From a virus, in IMG/VR virus record IMGVR_UViG_3300037826_000149, positions 1 to 39,878 of that record: a DNA stretch of 39,878 nucleotides. One strand, given 5' to 3'. The notes under the pieces were generated by a model. That model saw only the letters and a program-made list of their open reading frames with translations. It had not been told where the DNA came from and ran no database searches. Shown piece after piece: positions 26,504 through 34,352 of the stretch. Positions within the stretch are counted from its first letter, which is position 1. Each line of letters starts with the position of its first letter. The translations under genes and the position numbers were made by a program.

Positions 26504-26908
26504 ATGTCTAAAAAAAGAATTCCAAGGGCGGGTTTTATTCCGTACATTATTGATAATGATACTGTAAAAATATTATTTATGAAGCCATCTAATGCAAACT
26601 ATGGAGGTCCAGACTTTCAAGTTGCTAAGGGTAAGATAGAGAAGGGAGAAGATGCAGAAACAGCAGCAATTAGAGAGGCATCTGAAGAACTTGGTTTAAA
26701 ACCCAAGAATGTTAAAAAAGTAAAATATTTAGGTAAGTTTTTAGGGTATACTGAAGTTTTTTACGGTGAGATTATTGACAAAGATAATTTTACCGAATTT
26801 ACCTACGAAACTGAAGAGACTAAATGGATGACAGTTGAAGAATTTCTTGAAAGTGGTAGAAAAATACACAGGCCAATTGTAAAGGCTTTTTTGAAAGCTA
26901 TTAACTAA
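26504..26908 (+). CDS. Nudix hydrolase
   Basis: A 134-residue protein with a complete Nudix box: GKIEKGE (G43-E49), seven residues, then REASEELGL (R57-L65), matching G-x5-E-x7-R-E-U-x-E-E-x-G-U exactly. The enzyme would hydrolyse a nucleoside diphosphate linked to another group. NudE-like phage enzymes of this size act on ADP-ribose, ApnA or capped RNA 5' ends; the substrate here is not readable. GGAG at 26493-26496 sits 7 nt before the ATG and a good sigma70-like promoter (TTGATT-17-TATACT) lies upstream, so it is probably expressed early. It is the only + strand gene between two - strand genes. Confidence 0.9.
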   Translation: MSKKRIPRAGFIPYIIDNDTVKILFMKPSNANYGGPDFQVAKGKIEKGEDAETAAIREASEELGLKPKNVKKVKYLGKFLGYTEVFYGEIIDKDNFTEFTYETEETKWMTVEEFLESGRKIHRPIVKAFLKAIN

Positions 26909-27647
26909 GCGTTTCAACAAAGTCACCTATTTGAAAAATAAATTCACTGATATTGGGAATCATATATTCACCCTTAACACCAGATTCCCAATATTCTCTA
27001 CCACATTCGTCTGCTATACTTTTCCAGCCAAAGGAAAGATCACAGTAATAAAGACCGACTATATCAAACCCCCTTTGACGCTGTGCATCCATGATGGTCC
27101 TTTTACCTTCCATAGTAATACCTAATTGATAAACATTGTTGGGACGCCCTGAATTTTTAATAATAAAAAATATGGCATCTGTTTCTTCAATGTTTCTTTT
27201 AACACTAGGAATATCCACACCTAAGAAATCTTTCCAAGTAAACCATTCTTCTCGGTAAACTAAGTCGGGTCTTGAAGGGACATCTTTTGGTTTTTTATCT
27301 GACTTTGCATATTCAATCCATTGTGCTTTAGTGTTAAATCTTAGCTGGTGTGCAAAGGCACGCGCTTCTTTAAAGGATCGGAAGTTTTTTCTGACACATG
27401 GGAACGGATTTGTACTCCCCAAGAAATCATTCCACCCCTGCCATTCGTTTTTATACGCTCTATCAGGTCTTTTAGGAATCCGTGCGGGTAAATTAAGTTT
27501 CCACCATTTTTCGTATTGTTTGACAGAAGAAAGATTTTCCTGTCTAACTAGTTCTCTAGCTTCATAAAATTCAAAACATTTACGAGGACGCCCTACTTTT
27601 CTTGGCGTAGTACTTTCTTTTTTAGTTTTTGATTTTCTTCTCGCCAC
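26901..27647 (-). CDS. AT-hook protein with two phage-integrase repeats and a possible GIY-YIG-like domain
   Basis: A 248-residue basic protein. Residues 1-22 are Lys/Arg-rich with an AT-hook (PRKVGRPRK). Two repeats follow at about 24-78 and 88-147, each ending in a variant of IPSRPDLVYREEWFTWKDFLG; this is the phage-integrase repeat (PHINT) pattern in which EAR helices precede a W..Y....P..P...Y...W..W.DFLG core. The C-terminal part (about 155-248) has VYQLGITMEGKRT and GEYMIPNISEFIFQI, reminiscent of T5orf172/GIY-YIG-like nucleases, though weakly. The likely role is DNA binding, perhaps a site-specific or homing nuclease. GAGGA is 4 nt before the ATG. Its 3' end overlaps the Nudix stop by 8 bp. 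Confidence 0.65.
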   Translation of the reverse strand: MARRKSKTKKESTTPRKVGRPRKCFEFYEARELVRQENLSSVKQYEKWWKLNLPARIPKRPDRAYKNEWQGWNDFLGSTNPFPCVRKNFRSFKEARAFAHQLRFNTKAQWIEYAKSDKKPKDVPSRPDLVYREEWFTWKDFLGVDIPSVKRNIEETDAIFFIIKNSGRPNNVYQLGITMEGKRTIMDAQRQRGFDIVGLYYCDLSFGWKSIADECGREYWESGVKGEYMIPNISEFIFQIGDFVETLS

Positions 27648-27668
27648 ATCTGTCCTCTATTTTTACAA

Positions 27669-27676
27669 AATTTATA
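27669..27676 (-). promoter_or_regulatory. Possible divergent late promoter TATAAATT
   Basis: On the - strand TATAAATT, one mismatch to the late consensus, with a predicted start near 27663 and a 16-nt leader carrying GAGGA before the ATG at 27647. It overlaps the + strand TATAAATA because ATTTATAAAT is a palindrome. Confidence 0.35.
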
Positions 27677-27680
27677 AATA
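27673..27680 (+). promoter_or_regulatory. Late promoter TATAAATA abutting a start codon
   Basis: Exact consensus. The T4 start rule puts +1 at 27686, the A of the ATG, so the transcript would be leaderless. Confidence 0.6.
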
Positions 27681-27685
27681 ATTTC

Positions 27686-28078
27686 ATGGGAACCAAGAAA
27701 ACAATTAAAGAACGATTTCTAGATGTTGCAGAACTTATCGATGCATATCGTGTCGTTCCTCGTCTTTTTCTTATTGTATATGGTTACATGATCTATAATG
27801 TATATAGGTGGTTCACTGCCATAGAGACGACCGTGCAAACCAAGTGTGATGCTGCATTGATTCAAGTTTTGATCGATCATGGTAAAACACTTGAGTACGC
27901 TGAAGCTCTTGCATGTACCGTAGTTGACATGGTTGGCGGGCCTACAACAGCACAAACTACGTTTGTAACTACAATTGTAGGTCTTTCTACAGCAGTATTT
28001 GCGTTCTATGCAAACACCGGTAGATCGTGGGGTGCTAAAAAGAATTCAGAAAACAACACCGATAGTGATAGTAAATAA
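27686..28078 (+). CDS. Small two-helix membrane protein, candidate holin
   Basis: A 130-residue protein from the ATG at 27686. A TTG start at 27629 would extend it by 19 residues into the divergent gene and is less likely. Hydrophobic segments lie at about residues 25-45 (VPRLFLIVYGYMIYNVYRWF) and 90-112 (FVTTIVGLSTAVFAFYANTG), with a charged Lys/Asn/Asp/Ser tail. This is the layout of small phage membrane proteins that sometimes act as holins. TATAAATA at 27673-27680 places the expected start of transcription on the A of the ATG, so the message may be leaderless; no ribosome site is visible. It ends directly against the convergent RNase H stop, with no spacer. Confidence 0.6.
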   Translation: MGTKKTIKERFLDVAELIDAYRVVPRLFLIVYGYMIYNVYRWFTAIETTVQTKCDAALIQVLIDHGKTLEYAEALACTVVDMVGGPTTAQTTFVTTIVGLSTAVFAFYANTGRSWGAKKNSENNTDSDSK

Positions 28079-29026
28079 CTAGCTAGTTAACATTGGAACA
28101 AACTGTTCTATATTTTTAGAAATATTTTCTAATTCATTTTTAGAACAAAATTTCAAGAATTTTATGTGGTTATATTTACCTCTATTTTCCTTACCTTCAA
28201 TAACTGCCTTGGCCATTAATTTCTTTATTTTCTTTGGTTGTGCAGTCAAATCCATTAATAATACATTTTCTCTAAATAAGTCTTTTGTTGTATAAGTTAC
28301 TGTGAATGCATCTCCATTTTCATCTAACTCTGTTTGTTCAAATGTGTGGTTCATCACATTTTGTAGCTCATACTTATCGTTATAAGCTTTTATAAGTCTA
28401 TCTTTTCTAAGGCGGGGGTAGCTCGATTGAACGTTATCCCCGGTCTTACTCTCGCCTCTAATACACTTTTCAAATAGAAAAAGTCTTGCGTCATCATTCC
28501 ATTCTTTCAAGTCTCTTTCTTTATTTTTAATTGGGTCAATTACATGAACATTTTCATACCGTAATAACTGAATCATGTCTTTATCAGAGCTTATTACATA
28601 GTGCTCTTCTTCTCTATGCATCCTTATGTATGCTGCAATTAAATCATCGCCTTCAAGAAGTGGTTCTCTTAAAGCTATGATGCTTGTTTGATTCTTAATA
28701 ATATCATAAAATTCATCAATATGCTCGTCTAATATTTGTAGCATTTTTCTTTCTTTGGGGGATTTATCATCCCTGCGATGTGCTTTGTATTTTTTATTTG
28801 TTACACACTTTGATAAATCTTTAGTATACGTTTTTCTCCATGAATTAGAGTCGAATACCAATACAATATTATCTACTTTGTACTGGTTAAAATACATGTT
28901 CATTGTGGTGATGGCAGAATGAATACACAAACCTATTACAACTTCCTCGGGTTCACCACTTCTGTTATTTGCGAAAAATGTTCGATATAATAAGTTGTTG
29001 CCATCAATGAGAAGGTTTTTCTTCAT
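28079..29026 (-). CDS. rnh: RNase H / 5'-3' flap exonuclease (T4 Rnh-like)
   Basis: A 315-residue enzyme of the FEN/T4 RNase H family that removes RNA primers and flaps from lagging-strand fragments. Metal-binding acidic motifs are in order: LLIDGNNLLYRTFF (D8), VLVFDSNSWRK (D59), LLEGDDLIAAY (E125, D127, D128), VISSDKDMIQLL (D148, D150) and RGESKTGDNVQ (D197). T4 RNase H is 305 residues, so the length fits. Its start lies 23 bp inside the preceding gene, and it closes the replication block after polymerase, clamp and one unknown protein. The only oddity is the abutting convergent membrane protein gene. Confidence 0.9.
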   Translation of the reverse strand: MKKNLLIDGNNLLYRTFFANNRSGEPEEVVIGLCIHSAITTMNMYFNQYKVDNIVLVFDSNSWRKTYTKDLSKCVTNKKYKAHRRDDKSPKERKMLQILDEHIDEFYDIIKNQTSIIALREPLLEGDDLIAAYIRMHREEEHYVISSDKDMIQLLRYENVHVIDPIKNKERDLKEWNDDARLFLFEKCIRGESKTGDNVQSSYPRLRKDRLIKAYNDKYELQNVMNHTFEQTELDENGDAFTVTYTTKDLFRENVLLMDLTAQPKKIKKLMAKAVIEGKENRGKYNHIKFLKFCSKNELENISKNIEQFVPMLTS

Positions 29027-29546
29027 CTTCGTTTATTTGTCCTATCATTTCAAAAAAGTCACCTTCAAAGGTCTCTTCAGAGTCCACGCCATTACTTAAA
29101 TAATTTTCAGCGGTAACTTGACGATCTATATCTTTTGAAAGTGCTGCAAGCCATTTTCTGACGATTTCCTCATCGTTTTCAGCAGTAATCCCACTCGCTT
29201 TCAGGTAACGAATAAAGGCATCGTTCCAATCTAGTTCAATTTCCAAACCATTCTCTTTTGAGAATTTTCCGCTGACAATAGTAACATGAGGCTCGCTGCT
29301 TTCTTTTAGCTCTTTGCTAAGATAGTTTAAATTTTTCTTAGCTTCTTCGATTTTTTTCTGACTTTCGCGCTTTTCTTTTGCAATCTCTATTTGTCGCTGT
29401 TCTCTTTCTTTTCTTAAATTATCTTTTGCTTTTTGTTCTAATAGTTCATCAAAAGCGTCCGACTTCAAAAGTTCTTGAAGCCTTTCATTTACTTTATCGT
29501 CAATATTTTCTTCTTTACCTAGTAATCTTGAAAACCAATTGCTCAT
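29004..29546 (-). CDS. Coiled-coil protein of unknown function in replication block
   Basis: A 180-residue protein. It begins MSNWFSRLLGKEENI, then residues 20-85 are a highly charged helical stretch (KDNLRKEREQRQIEIAKEKR) predicted to form a coiled coil. The C-terminal half (DWNDAFIRYLKASGITAEND, VRKWLAALSKDIDRQV) looks globular and acidic. It sits between the clamp and RNase H genes, overlapping the latter by 23 bp, so it probably works with the replisome, for example as a clamp or primosome accessory. I do not recognise the family, and no catalytic motif is visible. Confidence 0.6.
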   Translation of the reverse strand: MSNWFSRLLGKEENIDDKVNERLQELLKSDAFDELLEQKAKDNLRKEREQRQIEIAKEKRESQKKIEEAKKNLNYLSKELKESSEPHVTIVSGKFSKENGLEIELDWNDAFIRYLKASGITAENDEEIVRKWLAALSKDIDRQVTAENYLSNGVDSEETFEGDFFEMIGQINEDEEKPSH

Positions 29547-29548
29547 TT

Positions 29549-30265
29549 TTATACCTCTGGAATCACCAATACGTCAATATCATCTATAGTTAGATACATA
29601 ATATCGTTTACAATAATATTTACAGTAAAACTTTTGTTCTGAGCAGCCTGCTTAAAGATCGGTATCATTTTCTTGATTTTAGTAGTTATGGAAAAACTAT
29701 CCAATGTATCGTCATGATAAGCGGGAGAACTTTCTAGTTTAACCTTTAGCATATCACCAGAATCATCTGAAAATTTTACTATAACGGTATCCTCATTACC
29801 TTGCATGGTCATGTTCTGAGTTCGCATTGCATTCATGCTTTTAACAAGGTTGGCCACATCTTCATCTGTAATGTTGAAAGAAATACGAGGCTTTGTGTTA
29901 AGTTTTTTAGTTGGAATATCCATAATTGTTTTTACAGACGCACAACGAAAATCGAAACTGATACTGCCTCCATCTGAGAACTTCAATCGTTCTATAATAT
30001 CACTATCTTTCTTTTGTACGGCTTCTATAATTGGCTCTTCAAATCGCTCAAGTAGTCTGATCTTGTTTTTCAAAGAACTCAAACGAGACAGCCCCATTGT
30101 TTCAAATTCAAAATCGAAGTCATCTAAGGCTGCAATCAAAACACCGTTGTCATCATTATAGCCCCGCACGCCTTCTTTATCGAAAATAAGACCTTCGACT
30201 TCAAGGGTGTTGGCCAAGTTAACCGCTCTTACGATCATATCAATTGTATTTTCTGATAGTTTCAT
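29549..30265 (-). CDS. 45: DNA polymerase sliding clamp (gp45-like)
   Basis: A 238-residue protein of the T4 gp45 clamp family (T4: 228 residues). Clues are the start MKLSENTIDMIVRAVNLANT, the early acidic region LDDFDFEFETMGLSRLSSL typical of clamp domain 1, the two-domain length, the strands ISFDFRCASVKTIMDIPTKK, and the C-terminal TVNIIVNDIMYLTIDDIDVL. Trimers encircle DNA and tether the polymerase; in T4 the clamp also activates late promoters through gp55/gp33, which is relevant to the late promoters here. Its ATG overlaps the polymerase stop (ATGA). Clamp loader genes 44/62 are not in the window. Confidence 0.88.
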   Translation of the reverse strand: MKLSENTIDMIVRAVNLANTLEVEGLIFDKEGVRGYNDDNGVLIAALDDFDFEFETMGLSRLSSLKNKIRLLERFEEPIIEAVQKKDSDIIERLKFSDGGSISFDFRCASVKTIMDIPTKKLNTKPRISFNITDEDVANLVKSMNAMRTQNMTMQGNEDTVIVKFSDDSGDMLKVKLESSPAYHDDTLDSFSITTKIKKMIPIFKQAAQNKSFTVNIIVNDIMYLTIDDIDVLVIPEV

Positions 30266-33200
30266 TCGAATACCTTTTCAAATAATATCTTTTTCTTCGT
30301 TGGAACTTTTAATCCTGCTGCCGATATCATGATCTTCATAGGATTGTCTACTAGCCTCGTGATTTGGGCGTCTTTATCTATAATAGGTTCAAAGTGTTTA
30401 AGGAACCATTCTGGTGGTTCGGAGAGTTCTTTAGGAACGGCTATACTTTTGAACCTGTCAATCTTATTCTTCAAATAGAATACCTTTATCTTGCTACCAG
30501 AAATAATCTTTGGACTTTCCTTGTCACCATAAACATTTAGAGACTTATTCCAAAGTATAGATGCAGCTACGTGTCCCGGTAATGATTTAAGATTAGGGTC
30601 GTTACTATTAAATAATTCTGTATAATGCTCTACTTTTTTGACGCCCGTAGGCAAACCCAATACCAGAGGATTGTCAAGATTCTTTATCTTGTCTTTATAA
30701 GCGACAATCTCCGGTCCTATTATATCCCAAGATTCACCTTTTAACAACCTTTCTATGTAGCTTTCTAGTTCAATTTTTATTTCCTTGGGAAGTGTAGTCT
30801 TTTTAATAGGCACTCCCATGTTCTTCATTTCGTCAACATCTTTACCGTCTTTACTGACCAAATGAAGAATGTAGTATTTCTTTTTTATAAAAATGCCTCG
30901 GTCAGAAACAATTTCTTGCTCTGCTTTGATTAGTTTATCATGATTATCATCACAGTTAAAAGCGTCTCTCATAAATCCGGGGTAAGATTTATTTACTATA
31001 TCACATAGCTTATTTGCGATCAATCGGGACTTTTCTTTGCTATTGGCCCTTGTGTAAAAATACACACTGTCTGTATTATGAACTAACACGTTATTAGCAA
31101 AGAACGTGTGTGTGTCTTCTACCTCAATATCATAGACATAATCACTATACTCAATTTCTTCTACTTTTTGTATTTGTTGAATCGCAAAATCAAACTTTGA
31201 TTGATAGCTAAAATATCTACCCGTTTTAGTGTTTATTTTATTTTGCTTACGATCAAGAATGAAACCAATTCTTTCGGCAAAGATATCTCGCTGTTTTACT
31301 GCTAAACGTTTTGTATAGGTTCCACTGCTGACCCCGTTGTATGAATTAACACGGTTTTCCTGACATATCGTAGAAGAAATACCACACAGAAAAAGTAATT
31401 TTTGAACCTCTTCTAAATATTCAGAATTAGTACTGCACAGCACTGGCATTCCCTTAGTCAACGTCCCATCTGCTGAAAAATAACCTCTTAAAAATGAACA
31501 AATGTTCTCTCTGCTCTCTTTATGCATCCAGCTCGGGATAGATTTTTTACCCCCCTCAGCATATACAGATTGTCTTACTAGTCTCGCAATAGCAGTTCCG
31601 CATATCCGAACATCGTGCCCATTCGGTTTAACATGCCAAGACGTAACCAATCCTTGGTTTTTAAGAGGACTAAGTAACTTAGTTTCAACCTCATTAATAT
31701 CTTGAGTGCCTATGGATAGCCCAACACCCGCGTGCTGACCGTTTTCAGCAATTGGACCACAATATCCATCTCCAATCACATAACCCAAAAATTCATACAC
31801 TTCTTTGCTGTAATTAAGTGACTCTATATCATCAGACTCCCTTGGAATGTTTTGTAAATAGACAAGACTGTTGATTGAGTTGCCAAACTCTGTTGGTTTT
31901 AGTTCAACCAAATGTGATTCATTTTTCTTACGTTGCTTGGTGTTTTTATATCCAATCAATGAGTGATCTTCGGTTACATCTACATACTGATAATTATTCA
32001 AATGCACGCGATACATTTTTTTATTACATTTATGACGCATTACATATTTTATAGGACGAAAAACAGTTTTATTTTTCGATTCGCTATAAGTCAATACATT
32101 TACATTTTTTGGATAACAGTATTCACGATCCCCAATACTGTCATCAACTGAGGTAAACAGCTCACTTATTTTTACATCATGATTAGGAGCTATATAAATT
32201 TTGGTATCGTGGGCCACAGAATCTCCGTAATAAATTGACTTAGATGGCCATTCGTAATTTCCATTAAGTTTTTCTGCAACCTTTTTAACCATGTGCATGA
32301 GAATCTCTCTACCAGACAATGTGGTAGATTTTGCCAGTCTAACATCATAGAATTTGAAATACTTATTACCGGTAGCTCCATACATGGAGTTTAATTGAAT
32401 CTTTTTGATATACTGCATGTTATCGTAATATTCTTGAGCTTCTTTATCTCCACGTTGAGAAGCTTCAAACATTTTTTTCTTGTATTCTTTTCTTTCAGTA
32501 AACCACTGTGTTAATACAGACGGAATGACACCATCGTAATCTTGATGAAAAGTGGTCCCGCACCCACTTACGGTCCAGTTATTTTTCTTCAGAAAAGTTT
32601 TCCATTTCTTTGCAGGCGCAGTATAGAACTTACCACTCTTCTCTTCTTTAAAAGAAATATCCTTATCCGATTCCTCAAATATCTCTTTGTATGCGTCAGC
32701 CCCTTCTATGAACTGTCCTGTAATGGTTTCTGGGCTGATATTCAATGATCGCATTGTAGAAGGATATAGAGATGCTATATCAAGGGATGCAATCCATTCG
32801 TGCATTCCTACATTTGGTGGTAGAACTATAGCACCTTCATATTTGTCACCGCTCAAACCTTCTGGTGGTTTATAATCAGGAATAATCTTTCCAAGATTGT
32901 AGTGACAATAGTTAAGAACCGACATTTCAGCAACTTTTGTAGTTCCCAAAACATCTTCAATTTTTGATGTTGCAGAATGAGACATTTGTATAGCTAGTTT
33001 GATATATCTCTTCTTTTGCTCCAACCCCTTTAGAATCAAGGTATCACGAATGTTGTATCGAATGAACTCTTCAAAATCATTTCTGTATAAGTCATACAGT
33101 GAACCAGTATAAGATAGTTTTGGTAGATGTGGTAGTTCATCTTCAGAAACAGCTTCTAGCGCATAACTAGGTTTTTCAGACATTTCAAATTTCTTGTATA

Positions 33201-33978
33201 CATCAATATAATCAAGACTTACCCTACCATGGATACACAGTTTTTTGTTTATATTGCCATAAATCTCAATTTCTCTATAGTATGGTTCTCTAGATTCATC
33301 AAAACAAATTCTGTTTGCAAATTTTTCACCAAAGATCAGTTTAGCTCTTTCATAGACATAGGGATTATCGAACATGTCGCTGTTCCATCCGCTAATGATA
33401 TCGGTGTCTTCAATCTCTTCAAAAAAGATTTTCAGCAATTCTTTTTCATCTTTACAGACAATAACCTCAGCACCTTCTTTGATATCATCAGGAAGATCGC
33501 CATGAGTATAACCTTTTCTTGTTTTAGGCGGGACAACTAGAACAACTGTTCTATCACTGTATTCATGATACAAAGCAATAGAATTTATCGGTGCATATGG
33601 ATTTGTAGGGCTTGAGAAGCCTTTATCCTTATCATAGTCAACTTCAATATCATAGAAGGTAACATGTAGTTTTCCAATATTACTATTAAAATAATGTTCC
33701 GCTAAAATTTTGTATTCGGGTGGAATATCAGACTCATAAAGTTTGAGTTTCTTTTCTTCAAACTTTTTTCTGGCATCAAAGAAATCACGGGCTGAATCAT
33801 AATCCAGCCTAGATAGCTTCTTACCATCGTAAAGGTCTTCAAACTCACCGTCTTCATCTTCTACGTAAAAATAAAAGGGAGCATCGTACTTTTTGCATAC
33901 GCGCTCCCCATTTTCATTACGTTCCCATACCTTTACATATTTTCTGTTTTCAGAAAGTAAAGCGGAGATATAGGTCAT
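30262..33978 (-). CDS. 43: Family B DNA polymerase (gp43-like), interrupted by an intein
   Basis: A 1238-residue precursor; removing the 382-residue intein leaves about 856 residues (T4 gp43: 898). Proofreading motifs: TFYDIEVDYD (D110, E112), IISGWNSDMFDNPY (N199, D201) and YNIRDTLIL (D312). Polymerase motifs: SLDIASLYPSTM (motif A, D400), KIQLNSMYGATGNKYF (motif B) and YYGD plus TDSVYFY (motif C), the last split by the intein between D586 and T969. The C-terminus NPMKIMISAAGLKVPTKKK and the final ILFEKVFE resemble the gp43 clamp-binding tail. The start overlaps the dsbA stop as TAATG. Active polymerase requires protein splicing, because the intein separates catalytic motif C residues. Confidence 0.95.
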   Translation of the reverse strand: MTYISALLSENRKYVKVWERNENGERVCKKYDAPFYFYVEDEDGEFEDLYDGKKLSRLDYDSARDFFDARKKFEEKKLKLYESDIPPEYKILAEHYFNSNIGKLHVTFYDIEVDYDKDKGFSSPTNPYAPINSIALYHEYSDRTVVLVVPPKTRKGYTHGDLPDDIKEGAEVIVCKDEKELLKIFFEEIEDTDIISGWNSDMFDNPYVYERAKLIFGEKFANRICFDESREPYYREIEIYGNINKKLCIHGRVSLDYIDVYKKFEMSEKPSYALEAVSEDELPHLPKLSYTGSLYDLYRNDFEEFIRYNIRDTLILKGLEQKKRYIKLAIQMSHSATSKIEDVLGTTKVAEMSVLNYCHYNLGKIIPDYKPPEGLSGDKYEGAIVLPPNVGMHEWIASLDIASLYPSTMRSLNISPETITGQFIEGADAYKEIFEESDKDISFKEEKSGKFYTAPAKKWKTFLKKNNWTVSGCGTTFHQDYDGVIPSVLTQWFTERKEYKKKMFEASQRGDKEAQEYYDNMQYIKKIQLNSMYGATGNKYFKFYDVRLAKSTTLSGREILMHMVKKVAEKLNGNYEWPSKSIYYGDSVAHDTKIYIAPNHDVKISELFTSVDDSIGDREYCYPKNVNVLTYSESKNKTVFRPIKYVMRHKCNKKMYRVHLNNYQYVDVTEDHSLIGYKNTKQRKKNESHLVELKPTEFGNSINSLVYLQNIPRESDDIESLNYSKEVYEFLGYVIGDGYCGPIAENGQHAGVGLSIGTQDINEVETKLLSPLKNQGLVTSWHVKPNGHDVRICGTAIARLVRQSVYAEGGKKSIPSWMHKESRENICSFLRGYFSADGTLTKGMPVLCSTNSEYLEEVQKLLFLCGISSTICQENRVNSYNGVSSGTYTKRLAVKQRDIFAERIGFILDRKQNKINTKTGRYFSYQSKFDFAIQQIQKVEEIEYSDYVYDIEVEDTHTFFANNVLVHNTDSVYFYTRANSKEKSRLIANKLCDIVNKSYPGFMRDAFNCDDNHDKLIKAEQEIVSDRGIFIKKKYYILHLVSKDGKDVDEMKNMGVPIKKTTLPKEIKIELESYIERLLKGESWDIIGPEIVAYKDKIKNLDNPLVLGLPTGVKKVEHYTELFNSNDPNLKSLPGHVAASILWNKSLNVYGDKESPKIISGSKIKVFYLKNKIDRFKSIAVPKELSEPPEWFLKHFEPIIDKDAQITRLVDNPMKIMISAAGLKVPTKKKILFEKVFE
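31075..32220 (-). other. Intein with LAGLIDADG homing endonuclease in polymerase motif C
   Basis: Encodes polymerase residues 587-968. The N-terminal splice residue is S587 (YYGD|SVAHDTKIYI). Block B is VDVTEDHSLIGY (T669-x-x-H672). The C-terminal blocks are YVYDIEVEDTHTFFANN and VLVHN (H967, N968), followed by extein T969. Two LAGLIDADG motifs, FLGYVIGDGYC (about 730-740) and LRGYFSADGTL (about 830-840), about 100 residues apart, show an apparently complete homing endonuclease. Serine at position 1 with Thr at +1 is a known combination. Insertion at YGD|TDS is a recurrent polB intein site, used also in archaeal and giant-virus polymerases. Reading frame and splice residues are intact, so it should splice. 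Confidence 0.93.
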
Positions 33979-34286
33979 TAAACGTCCTCGTCTTCCTCAT
34001 CATCAGAGACGGATTCAAGGCCCATGAGAGTTTCATAAGTAAGCTCAAACTTGGAGTGCTCTACGGTCATTTCATCATAACACTGATCATGATGCGCTTT
34101 TACAAGTTGACCAAAAAGCTTTGGGGGAAGGTCATATCTTTCTTTAAGATCGTTTTTGATATCTTTGATTGCTTCCTGACGATCTTTAATCATTTGCTTC
34201 TGAGCAGAAGCTTCCATGATTGCGTTTTTGATTCGTTTGATATCCTCAGGATTGGAAGGGAGGGTGAAATCTTCTACTGTACTCAT
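33978..34286 (-). CDS. dsbA: DsbA-like double-strand DNA-binding protein
   Basis: A 102-residue protein whose core (IKRIKNAIMEASAQKQMIKD, EAIKDIKNDLKERYDLPPKL, FGQLVKAHHDQCYDEM) aligns in length and pattern with T4 DsbA (89 residues): a helix, I-K-D-I...L, L-x-x-K-x-F-x-x-L, then an acidic C-terminal tail. T4 DsbA binds dsDNA and is linked to late transcription. Here it heads the replication block, overlapping the polymerase start by one base. Its ribosome site AAAGGAG can pair with an upstream complementary segment (inverted repeat 34291-34350). The assignment is by remembered similarity and is good but not certain. Confidence 0.72.
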   Translation of the reverse strand: MSTVEDFTLPSNPEDIKRIKNAIMEASAQKQMIKDRQEAIKDIKNDLKERYDLPPKLFGQLVKAHHDQCYDEMTVEHSKFELTYETLMGLESVSDDEEDEDV

Positions 34287-34290
34287 TATA

Positions 34291-34350
34291 ATTCTCCTTT
34301 TAGAATAATAGAAGCTTAAAACATTGCTAAGAATATCACAAAAGGAGAAT
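34291..34350 (-). promoter_or_regulatory. Inverted repeat that can mask the dsbA ribosome site
   Basis: ATTCTCCTTTT (34291-34301) and AAAAGGAGAAT (34340-34350) are perfect 11-bp complements. On the - strand message the downstream arm is AAAAGGAGAAT, holding the dsbA Shine-Dalgarno, and the upstream arm could base-pair with it across a 38-nt loop. Regulatory role is inferred. Confidence 0.45.
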
Positions 34351-34352
34351 AA

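Noticed and set aside
32190-32381. A 63-codon - strand frame across the polymerase-intein junction
   Set aside because: It is a shifted frame inside the polymerase gene without ribosome site; the main frame continues through the intein without a break.
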